A stretch of 64,000 nucleotides of DNA from the NCBI GenBank assembly GCA_022036555.1, contig CM039120.1:7230179-7294178 (forward strand). The letters are read 5' to 3'. Shown piece by piece: positions 24,360 to 34,004 of the stretch. Each line of letters begins with the position of its first letter. Positions within the stretch are counted from its first letter, which is position 1. A program made the translations under genes and the position numbers. This DNA comes from Microstegium vimineum (taxonomy: Eukaryota; Streptophyta; Magnoliopsida; Poales; Poaceae). Under the pieces are notes generated by a model, which saw nothing but the letters and a program-made list of their open reading frames with translations, did not search any database and was not told where the DNA came from.

Positions 24360-24674
24360 CTTCCTGCACAAATGGACAACACGAAAAAATCCAACACACG
24401 CATCAAATCATACCGCAAATATATAGCAATACAACAAATATATTTTATAAATAATCTAATGTTACTTATTTACTATACTAAATACTAAAATCTTAGTATA
24501 TAAACTCAGCTAAATTTAAGACTATTTGATTCAGCACTATTTAAGAATAATATCATCTTTAGGACGGAGCGAGTACTATATTTATTATAAAAAAAAAGTT
24601 TCCAAGGATGCACCTTTTGTTTACCTTAACATATTTCATGGGAATTACATCATGTGTCAATATGGACCCGTACT

Positions 24675-24830
24675 AAATCCTAAATCCTATATCAATAAAA
24701 TCCTAAATCCTAAATCCTACATACATCCTAAAGCAAATCCTACCGCAAATCCTAAATCCTAAACCAAATAAACCTAACTCCTACCTAAACCCTAAGTCAA
24801 ATCCTACCTAAATCTTACAATAAATATTTT
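24675..24830. repeat. Telomere-like AAATCCTA repeats inside the hAT
   Basis: About ten copies of (A)AATCCTA, with AACCTAA and CCCTAA variants, form an irregular array between the transposase start and the right-end motif array. They resemble a degenerate form of the plant telomere unit CCCTAAA. Confidence 0.75.
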
Positions 24831-24939
24831 CTACATCATATAGTCCATCAATACTACATATTAGAACTAAATCCTACAACTAAAGCAACTACAAATGCAA
24901 AGAAATGAAAAAAAAACAAAAAAAAGGACTTACCGACCA

Positions 24940-25457
24940 ACCGAGCGGTTACCGAACGCAACGGTCGGTAACCGACCTGTCCGAACGGTAACCGCCGGGG
25001 GGGGGGGAGGGCTCGGTGGCGCGCGGTCGGTAACCGACCGAATCACTCGGTAACCGACCACGACCGAGCGGTTACCGAGGCTCGGCGGCGGTCCGGGCGG
25101 CGCGCGGGCGGGAGCGAGCGGCTGCGGGGCGGATAGGGTTCGGGGCGCGGCCGGGATCCCCCCCGACAGCTCCTTAAATAGGAGGCGGCAAGAGCGATTG
25201 GGCCCTTAATGGGCCTAACGGTTTTTTCTTTTTTTTCAAACTTAAACACGTCCAAAAAAATAGCAAACGAACTCCAATTTAAAAATGTTTTACACCATTG
25301 GACTCTATAAATCGTGAACTATTTTTAGAAAATTTTTCAGATTTTTTTTTTTAAAAAAATTCAAATTTAAAATTTAAATTCAAACCGGTCACCAAACCGA
25401 ACCGGTCGGTGGCGGACGGTCGGTAACCGCGGTCACCGACCGGTTTGGAAAACCGTG
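24940..25457. repeat. hAT right end: GGTWACC array plus inverted terminus
   Basis: GGTWACC motifs start at 24947, 24967, 24987, 25029, 25049, 25070 and 25422, with GGTCACC variants at about 25386 and 25431. They lie upstream of the transposase gene, so they may overlap its promoter. Confidence 0.85.
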
Positions 25458-25529
25458 CCACCACCCCACTCGACCGAAGGGATTTTTTTTTAAAAAAAAG
25501 AAACTCGGCCGAAGGGTCTTCTGCCCGAC

Positions 25530-26176
25530 TCGCCTCTTCCCCCACCGCGCCGCCGGCGGCCTGCCTCGTCGATCTCGCACGGTGCCGCCACCGCCGCCGG
25601 CCTGCCTCGCCATCAATCGTCACCACGGATTCCCTTGCTCCTTCCCTCCCCCACGAAGCCCCACTGCGCCGCCGCCGTGCTCTCTCCCTCAATCTCGCAC
25701 GGTGCCGCCGCCGCCGGCCTGCCTCACCCTCAATCGTCGCCACGGATCCCGCTGCTCCCTCATCCGTCCCTCCTCCCGCTGCTCCCTCCTCTGTCGCCCG
25801 CGCCGCCGCCGGAGGGGCCGCGCCCGCGCCGGAGGAGCCGCGTCCAAGCCGCCACCGGAGGGGCCGCGTCGGCGTCGATCTGGACTCGCTGCTCCCTCCT
25901 CCGTCCTCATTGGCGCCCCTGACTGTGACGTCATCACAGCCTCCACCGTCCACCGGCTGCGGCCACGACACCGCCATAGCCGGCGGCGTGGACACGGCCA
26001 CCGAACGCGCCAGGAAGTCGTGCGTGTCGGAGTGCTCGCCAAGATCACAAGGTGAGGAACTGCCGCATCTGCCACCTTGGCCTGGACAGCGCCGCCCTCG
26101 AGTCCGGCTCTGGCATCGTGCTCGGCTGTTCCTGCAAGTCCGACATCTCCCGTGACCACAAGCAGTGCAGGCAACA
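25530..26176 (+). pseudogene. RING-CH (RINGv) E3 ligase fragment with internal deletions
   Basis: RINGv proteins are membrane-linked ubiquitin ligases with a C4HC3 zinc domain. Here ERARKSCVSECS is followed, in another frame, by RNCRICHLGLDSAALESGSG, GIVLGCSCKSD and HKQC, the first two thirds of a plant RINGv domain. Compared with my memory of the family, a stretch after SECS is missing and the frame changes just before RNCRIC. The part after HKQC (normally AETWFKI) is also lost before a GTAAGC donor at 26177. No membrane segments or second Cys pair follow. The upstream part is Pro/Ala-rich and includes a roughly 120-bp-spaced duplication (units at about 25573-25632 and 25693-25750, ATCTCGCACGGTGCCGCC). 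The hAT insertion ends 70 bp upstream. Domain identity is good; gene status is degraded. Confidence 0.7.
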
Positions 26177-26279
26177 AGTAAGCCCACTTAGTGTTATCTC
26201 CATGCAACATCCGATTTGCATTGGCTTTTTTTATGTCATGATTGCCTTTTACATGTAAAGCTTTCAGTTACAGGCTAGA

Positions 26280-27335
26280 ATTAAGGCTAGGTTTCAAGAT
26301 TTTGATAGCTTCATATAGTACATGGCGCACTGGAAAAAACCACAGTAGATAAGCATGAACTGGGGCACACTATTCTTTGTTACACATGATGAAGTAATGT
26401 TGGTAGTTGTTCAGCAAAACTTTTAGTTGGCTGTCTGTGAGGCATGTCTTGTTATGACTAATGTTACTCTTCATTTGTAGGAAACAAAGCTCCCTGAGGA
26501 TGTGTTGGATTTATGATTTGTCACTTGAAAACAAAGCTCCCAGTTTTCAGTAGGATGTTGAATAAAGGTGATCAGTTTAATCTGAGTAAAAGGTGCTCTC
26601 GTTGGTGTATTTCTTGTGCGGATGGCATTGCTGTGGTAGATTGGATTTCGAACTTCTCATGCTCTGGTTATTTTATTTTTAAAGAGTAAAGATAGGATCT
26701 GGCAGCTTACAGTTTGCTGCCAGAGTAAATATAGGATGGCATTGCTGTGGTAGATAGGATCTGGCATTGCTGCTCCCAGTTTTCAGTAAGATTATTAAGC
26801 CATAATCATGCCGAGCCCATGTGAAACTTTTTTATTATTTAATCCTTTAAGTAATATTCTCCCTGCCACTCTGAATTTCTATAGGGCATAGGAGCCGTTG
26901 CTAGACTATGTTATGTTTTCCACTCAACCATGGAAAGCGAAATTCAGTTTTAAAAATAAGGTCTGAGCTATCTGTGGAACAACATTTTTTTTTTGAATGA
27001 AATGTGGAACAACAAAGTTGTGTGCCACTGCCACCAAGGAGTTCTTAAGTTCAACGGTAGTGATATGAGTCTCAAAAATTGGAAATTTGAAATATTATGG
27101 TTTCACATGTATAATGCAAGGATAAATTTCTCCTTTGACATTATCCTTGTATGAACTAGCCAAATTGAATTTATTTTGTCTCGTGGGGAAAACGTGTTAT
27201 TTAGCAAACTCTTGAACATTTGATATTAACTCAATCCTTAACAGGAGGAACAATGAAGAAGATGAAACTTCCTGCATTCAGGATTAAAAATCCAAGTGTC
27301 AAGTTGCCCCTCTGAATCTACTGTTGTTTCTACTT
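26280..27335. other. Intron-like or intergenic stretch
   Basis: AT-rich with no domain. A repeated phrase GGATGGCATTGCTGTGGTAGAT occurs near 26620 and 26734. It could be introns of a decayed gene joining the RINGv fragment to the exons at 27340-27672. Confidence 0.4.
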
Positions 27336-27339
27336 TCAG

Positions 27340-27672
27340 GTAGATGATGTTAAAACTAAAGGAAAAGATGCACTGCAGCCACGAGCTGATATGATTAAAG
27401 AACAAATATCTCCATTCAGAAGTTGGGTACATGAACTGCTATTCTTGTTCTGGCTAAACAATTGCTTATTGTATTTTCCCTTCAGCAGATTGTACTTCAG
27501 TTTTGTTCAAGTTTGCTAAGGGGCTGTCAGCTGTGGATTATTGTGGGTCTGTGACAATATTGACGGACCATTCCATGTATTGTAACTGCAGGCTGAAGAA
27601 ATGTCCCGAAAATGGCATTTCGAAGGTGATAAAGAAGCAAAGGAGAAGTCTGTCATCATTAGAGAGCTTTAG
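27340..27672 (+). pseudogene. Two coding exons of an unrecognised gene
   Basis: I do not recognise the product. Exon a (27340-27426) follows TACTTTCAG and reads VDDVKTKGKDALQPRADMIK then EQISPFRSW, ending before GTACAT. Exon b (27592-27672) follows AACTGCAG and reads AEEMSRKWHFEGDKEAKEKS then VIIREL and a stop. Both are phase 0, so they splice cleanly into a charged, helix-prone tail of 55 residues. No start or preceding exon can be assigned with confidence. They may belong to a gene whose 5' part was lost or replaced, possibly the same broken locus as the RINGv fragment just upstream. A LINE tail follows directly. Confidence 0.4.
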
Positions 27673-27714
27673 AGGGTCGCTGGTCATGGCTTTCTTGTTT
27701 GTCACAGGTGTTTA

Positions 27715-27868
27715 GTTTCAGTGAGTAATGTGTGTGTGTTCTGTTGGTGTTGTGTCTGTTTGTGTGAGGTTTAGTGCGCGTGTGTCTGAGTTTGGGTCTA
27801 TGTATGACTCTTTTTCTTCTATAAATACAATGATAAGCAGCTCTCATGCGTATTCGAGAAAAAAAAAG
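27715..27868 (+). mobile_element. LINE 3' tail
   Basis: GT-rich region ending GATAAGCAGCTCTCATGCGT ATTCGAGAAAAAAAAA, the characteristic 3' end of grass L1 elements. Only the tail is present and no clean target duplication was found. Confidence 0.65.
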
Positions 27869-28604
27869 AGCTCTGGGCAGCAGGACTCCCCCTAATTGAT
27901 TAACATACGGCTGTTGTAAATCCACTATTATCAAGTCATCCACTCTGTTGTATGCATCCTTATCGTTTTCCATATGTGTGTATAGGAAACAGTACATCCT
28001 GAGACATATTGACCAAACTGAATCGATCTGTACAATATTGATAGTTTGGGCTTTCCAATAGAGGAGATTGGGATCCAAGTCCACATGTTTTTACCTGGGG
28101 CAGCACCCTTACCCGAACAGACTCTGAAATGAAGAAATGAGGTTTTTAATACGAGCCTCAGGTTTTTATTATATGTTGTCTTGGTTAGTTTGGATATGCA
28201 TGTTAGTACTGCATGAAACATCTGCTTGCTTCATGTCTAACCTGTGTGGCTACGACATCGCTTCATAATTGAAATCAGCGTGGCGCGTCAGTCCTATGCT
28301 CTCCGCCCAAAGACAATGTTTGCGCTCTGCAATTTGACTTTCACAGAAAGGAATGCTAAGAAATCATCAGACTGGGGTCTCGCTGCCAGTTGCAGGTTCA
28401 TTCAGTCACACAGGACTACAGGAGGAACAGAAGGATCCGGCACGGCATCACAACTGGAGAAAATTCCGGGAGAAAAAAAGATCACACTATTATGACCAGT
28501 TCGATAACATACAAAGCCTTATTATTGGTTATTTCCCAGACATGCCACCAGTATTTTTCCCCAAGGCAATCTGAACACATCTTACACGGCCAACATGACC
28601 CATC

Positions 28605-29617
28605 TTATTTGGTCAGAGAACTTGATATCATTGCCCGTTTGGCCAACTTGAGATCACCGGGCGGCAGCTCCTCCATGCCGTGCGCGAACCTGCAACGCCC
28701 GTCGTAGGGGCACGCGCCGCGCTCCCACTTGTTGCACAACTCCGTCTTCACAGCGCCCTGCCCGAACGCCTCCACCTCCACCTCCCCGTCATCCCTCTCC
28801 TTCTCCCCTGCATCCTGCGATTCGCCATTCACAATGACATCACGAGGACAAATACAGAATCTGGGTAAACTAATTATCGAGTTTACATATGGTTTGCCGT
28901 ATTAAGTCAAATTGATGCATCACTGAGTCAAGTATCAGCTATCACAGCAACTGCTAATCAGTTTCTAACCTAAATGCAAGTGTTGTGAACTGTCTAATTC
29001 AAAGCACATAGTACATTCCAATAAAAGAATTTAACTAAAGCTGCTGCTGCTCCTTCAGAATTCAGATTGACTAAACTTAAGCAAACTATAACATTGACAT
29101 AACTTTTGTGCTTCCCCTCAATTAAAGCTGACCATCCCAAAATCTAATTGCAGCATAACCAGATGCATAGAAGGAGTAGAAGTTTCTAGCTGTAATATTG
29201 ACTTTCCGTTGCTTACCATAAGATGATTTCTTACGAATTTGAAGTACACAATTCATAACTAAACTGATGTAACATAGCCTGATAACTCATTCATGGTAAA
29301 TGCTAGCTAATGCTAACAACAAATTGCTATCCTCGTGTGATTTTACAAGCTTAGTGTTAAGTTTTTCACCATCTATTGTAGCCTAAACCAAATTCGTCCC
29401 GACTATTACCAATTTAAAGGAATCAGTGAGCTCTTCTGTGTAAATTTTGTGCGGTGTGAAACTGAAGGTATTGAACGATAGGAATTGGGGGCTCACCTCC
29501 ATCGCCTGAGACGCGCGAACACGGAGGCGCTGCGGTGTGGCCACACCCTGCGGCTGCTTCTTCGAGAGGAAGCCCTTTGAACGTATGGAGATGCTCTTCG
29601 AGAGCAATCTTTCTCAT
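28605..29617 (-). CDS. Short CCCH zinc-finger protein, two exons
   Basis: CCCH fingers bind RNA, often controlling mRNA decay or translation. Exon 1 runs from the ATG at 29617 to 29497 and starts MRKIALEEHLHTF. Its end reads RLRVRASQAME in a frame one base off, which would be fixed by one A less in the AAA run near 29579. Exon 2 (28814-28605) begins DAGEKERDDGEVEVEAFG and carries KTELCNKWERGACPYDGRCR FAHG, a C-x7-C-x5-C-x3-H finger, then LPPGDLKLAKRAMISSSLTK and a stop. Borders are GT-AG and phase 0. Relatives usually carry a second CCCH finger after a spacer; here translation stops first. It may be a small single-finger gene or a 3'-truncated copy. The finger is certain; the frame repair is inferred. 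Confidence 0.7.
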
Positions 29618-29639
29618 GTCTCCTGGCTATAGCTGAAAC

Positions 29640-30340
29640 TAATAGCATAACTAATGATCTATCTAAACAAAAACCTTTTTAAAATGCACATCTCCTGGCT
29701 TGAAGGATTTTTCAGGTTGTTGTTTGAAGATGAAGATGAAACTTGCTCTTCCTTCTTGTCCACATATATAGTACTCTCATGGCATGAGAACAATGACTTT
29801 TCCATGAAAAAATGATTCTGAGACTTGATTTCTAAAGCTATAGGCTGAAGACCGGTGGAACTTCCAGGGCAATAACACTCAAATATTGCATAGGAAGAAG
29901 TAACGAGTGAGAAGATGCTATAGAGTTTCACTTTTTGTATCAAGAGAGAGCAAAGAATACAGGAATATATGATGTGAGGTCCATAAACCTTAACAATATG
30001 GGAAGCACAGGCGACGCGACCCATCAGGGTGAAGCCTAACACACGAACGTCCGGGCGTGGGCGTGCGTGTACGCCCCTTCCCCCGACGCCGCTTCTTCCG
30101 CACGTGCCCGCTGCCTTCTGTGCACCCGCCTCGGCGGCTCAGCCCTTGTCCCTGACTCCACCCCGACGAGCTTCGCACGTCTGACGTGGAGATGGCGAGC
30201 GCGACGGCCGCGTCGCGTGGCTGCAACCGCCCTCGCCCGGTCACCCCACAACAAAGTCGTCGCATCCGCAACCGCCCCCTGGCCTGGTCGCCCCAACAAC
30301 AAAGCCGTCGCACTGAAACAAAAGAAAACAATCGGATGAA
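29640..30340. other. Intergenic, no gene supported
   Basis: The first 300 bases are AT-rich. From 30010 a GC-rich block has mirrored ORFs on both strands without domains. I see no gene here. Confidence 0.4.
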
Positions 30341-30860
30341 AGAACAAGCAAACCCCTATTGCAACAAATCAAAAGCAACAAGTGAAACAACAACAAAACA
30401 TATATTCAAAATTGTTCTAATGAAACAAGATGTTCAAGCATATGAAACAACAATGGTTGTTCTACTGAAAAAAAAAAAACTGAAAAAACATATTGTTGTG
30501 GAAACATAGATGTCATCTGTTGCAACAACACAAAGAACAGAAAAAATTGAAACAAATGTCAATGTCTAAAACAAAACACAACAATATGTTACTTTTGGGG
30601 ATTTGAAACAAAACCCCACAATGTGTCTGGAACACACATAGCAGCCTAGTGAAACAAAATTCTTTAAGAGTTTGAAACATGGATCTTGTGTGTTTGAAAC
30701 AACACATACTGCGTGCTGAAACAATATATATAATTTTGGGAATTTAAAACAACATGGATCGTGTTGTTGAAACAACATGGATCCAGCTTTTAAAACAAAC
30801 ATGATGCAAAAAAAAAAACAAAAAAAAAAAATCGAAGAATGAAAACAACAACACGCAACT
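30340..30860. repeat. GAAACAACA-type degenerate repeat region
   Basis: TGAAACAA(CA) recurs many times (for example near 30380, 30420, 30450, 30545, 30606, 30650, 30690 and 30760) with poly(A) runs. On the other strand this reads TTGTTTCA, giving spurious Phe/Cys-rich ORFs. This degenerate pattern is common in grass intergenic DNA; the element type is not determined. Confidence 0.55.
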
Positions 30861-30869
30861 AGCAGAGAT

Positions 30870-33050
30870 GAGCATCAAGAAGAGGGGAGAGGATGCAGGG
30901 TCCTCATGACCTACCACTACGGGGGGCTTGGACATCACGAAGGGGGAGGCGAGGTCGGCAGAGAGCACCACCGCCCCCAGGGGATCCTTCACGGCCACCG
31001 ACGCTGTGGTTCCCGCGCACAACAAACAACAGCCGGTGGCAGATTTGGTGGATCCGTGCCTGCTGTCGACAGATCCGGCCGAGCTGTGCCCTCTTGCGCC
31101 GGTTCCCCATGGCAGGGTGCTTGAGTGCCCCCCAGGATGCGTGTGCGAGGGAGACTGAGGCATGAGGTGCGCGCGGCGAAGAAGAGCGGGAGGAAGGTGG
31201 AGCATGAGCGACACATACTGGTGGGAGCAACGAATCTGCGTGAAGGAGAGCGAGTGGGCGAGCAGAGTGTGCGAGGCGCGGTGCCCGTGCGAGTGCGACG
31301 CCCGGGGAGGAGGCGCGGCCAACTCGGGCCGGCCGGCCCACTTGCAGCCCAACACACACGTTCCACGTGTGTCGAACGTCCGTCTCGGAGCATTACCGTA
31401 ACAATATAGGCCCTGCCTGGCCGGTTCCATACAAACGTAACTTGACAAACTTGTACATTGAGAAGCGCGCTTCTGAAATTTTCTGCCAGAATTTTTAAAA
31501 ATAAAATTCTACCGGCCTTGAGCAACCAATTAATTATTTTTCAACTACAAAAATAAAAGAGTGGGCCATCTAGGCCTGATCGTGACCTGACTATTAGCAT
31601 GTCACTTCTTAATTACAAGGGATAGAGATAATGATAAAAAAATATCCTCCAACAATTTTGCTATTTGGTTATCCAAATAATTGCAACCTTCTTTTCCAGG
31701 TTTCTCGGTAACCAAAGATAAAAAATAAGGATGACTCTTTATAGTGCACTTAGAACACAGAAAATTTATTGAGAGCGAAAAGACATAGAAAATGATTACA
31801 TTATGAACGATATAGAAAAATATTTAGAATGCTGATAAATATTTTATAAAAATATATTTTATGATGTATCTAGTGATATTAATTTAGTGTCATAATTTTT
31901 ATGCTGTTATTTTAAAAAAAATATTTACACCTAAATAATTATCTTAAGGTAACTTTAAAATTTGATTTAGTTTGGGAGAGTTTGAGAACCTGTTTCCATT
32001 ATCGACAAGCTCTTAAGCATTGCAAGACTAACGGAAAACAACGTTTTTTTTTTTAAAAAAAAGACCGACGGGAAATCACAGCAAAGCCTGAAGGCGGCGG
32101 AACCCCGCAACCCGGCTGAGTTACTTTTTCCAAACAGAAATGAATCCCCGCAACAGTTAGCCCAATCGTTTGGTTTCGCGGTAGGCCCAGCACCAAACCG
32201 AGCTTCTGCCACAGCCCACAGCCCGCAGTTCACAGCTGGGCCTACTAGAGCTTCCAGTGGACCCCGTGGCCCGTGGGTGGCGCGACTCCTCCCAATTTCT
32301 TGGGAGCGCGACGGCATGACTAGTAAAATCGGGTCCAGCTTTTTGTCTCTTTTCTTTTATGATATGATGATGATGACGAGATGAGGAGGAAAACCTGGCC
32401 AGTTCATCTGCTCGGGCAGCTTCGTCCGGATTCTGGATCTCCGCTCTCGCAGTCACGTGGCCAGTTTCTCAGCCACAGAACCGCCCCCGATTGCCATCTG
32501 TAGACTGCAGGGGTTCACTCCAGATCAACTGGACGCCGTGTCTGATGCTTTAGCTCGCCAAGCCCTTTCACAGTCTGTAACTCAGTTTCTTGCTCTTATG
32601 CACACCATACTACCCTATGCACTGCTCTGCAGGTGCTAGGATCTGTAATTCTGTAAAATTGACAAATGTAACACTTCTCCTCACAACAAAAACAGCTAAA
32701 ACCAAGTCGGCCGAAGCCGTGGCCTGCAGGGAACCGGCCAACCGGAGATAAAGCCCGAGCGCGGCGCATGCGTCCGCACGTCAAGGTTGCCGCGGACGCG
32801 GACGTCTTTCTGCTCGCCTTTTTTGTGTGGCCCCTGTTTGCGGGCTCGGTTCCGTGCCGGAATCGAAGTGTGTACTACCGCAGCACAGCAGGTGATGAAG
32901 ATAGGAATGCCACTCATTGCTCGTGTCATATCCGGAGCAGTTGTCTTCTCTATAGAGCCAATCGCACGCGGCGCTGCCATGGAAGTTGGGAGGGGAGCAC
33001 GTGCCCGTTCAGAGTCCTGTCCACCACAGTCTTCTGCGCTCTTTTCCAGG
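30870..33050. other. Intergenic, GC-rich then AT-rich
   Basis: 30900-31450 is GC-rich with mirrored ORFs (the longest, 234 codons, is on the minus strand) and no domain. 31450-32050 is AT-rich, and 32050-33050 is of mixed composition. I see no supported gene. Confidence 0.45.
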
Positions 33051-33055
33051 TCATC

Positions 33056-33268
33056 ATGCCGCCGCGCACGGCACTGCTTCGCCTCGCTGCTGCCTCGACG
33101 GCGCGCGCGTCCTCGCCTTCCGCGGCGCGGCGGCTGTACCCGTCCTCAGACGACGGCGGCTGCGAGGAGCACGCGGCCACTCGGGAGGATGAGCTTCTCC
33201 CGCCGCACCACTGGCCGGACACCGATCAGCAGCTGCAGCGGCGGCCTCGCCGTGGAGAGCATCGGTGA
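33056..33268 (+). CDS. Hypothetical 70-codon ORF, possibly a first exon
   Basis: The ORF starts MPPRTALLRLAAASTARASS, which resembles an organelle transit peptide (Arg/Ser/Ala-rich, no acids), and ends RRPRRGEHR. A GT donor (GGTGAGC) overlaps the stop, so it could equally be exon 1 of a gene. No downstream exon was found before the carbonic anhydrase gene at 34005, and it is out of phase with that gene. Low support. Confidence 0.22.
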   Translation: MPPRTALLRLAAASTARASSPSAARRLYPSSDDGGCEEHAATREDELLPPHHWPDTDQQLQRRPRRGEHR

Positions 33269-34004
33269 GCATGGATAGACAGTAATCTTGTACTATTCGA
33301 GTACTACTGCACACGTGAATACCCCGTTTTTTTTTTCCAGCACAAATTAATACGCGTGTTTACTCTTGTTTTTTTGGTCTCGCCACTGCGATTATCTTCG
33401 TTTTCGCGTGCGAGAGCATCATCGATCGTGCTCATTTTTCAATGGCGGGTCATGGTCTCATGGACGCCGCTACACTGACTTGTGCATTGCAAAACGACAC
33501 ATGCTTATGGCAAATCCAATCACTCAACCGTGATGGGTTGCCACTTGCCACGCTAGCCCAATAAGTACAGGTTTGCAGACCATTATTGATTGCTATTGCG
33601 GGCCCAAGTAAGTAATGTCATGTGGTCCCCACCGCAACCGCTCCAATAACTAGGGAATTCGACGGCGAGGATGCTTCCACCGCACCTCCAATCCGACGGC
33701 GGAAACGCCATCCGCCCTCAGCAGGCCCCATCACACTCGAACCATTGAAATTTCAGCCCCCCTAGACAGCCTTCCATCACGCTAATTAATTACTTTCCCC
33801 GAAAATAAATACTAAATTAGTTAAAAACAACACCCGCCTCGACCTCGTTTCCTCCGCCCCCGTCGCCGTCGTCTCCTCCGCCATCCTGTCTGTCCGCTCC
33901 CCGCCTCCCCTACAAACCCCCCTTCCCGGCCATTGCCGCGTCAAGCTGCTCCCGTCCTCGAATGCCCCAGACCCGGACACCACGACGCCCACCCCCTTGC
34001 TCAC

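Larger units (their letters stand above)
20506..25457 (-). mobile_element. Complete hAT transposon (4952 bp)
   Basis: The element is bounded by a perfect 8-bp duplication CCACCACC (20498-20505 and 25458-25465), the size made by hAT transposases. The imperfect terminal inverted repeats start CAGGGTTTACC at the left and CACGGTTTTCC at the right (reverse strand). Both ends carry many GGTAACC/GGTTACC motifs: six between 20533 and 20693, seven between 24947 and 25428, plus two GGTCACC variants near the right end. These are plausible transposase binding sites. The interior holds a hAT transposase gene on the minus strand. All structural parts are present, but the transposase has an in-frame TAG, so it may now need a helper. 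Confidence 0.93.

Noticed and set aside
25351..26210. Minus-strand ORFs of 278 and 173 codons across the RINGv region
   Set aside because: Low-complexity Arg/Gly composition mirrors the plus-strand coding sequence and no motif is recognisable.
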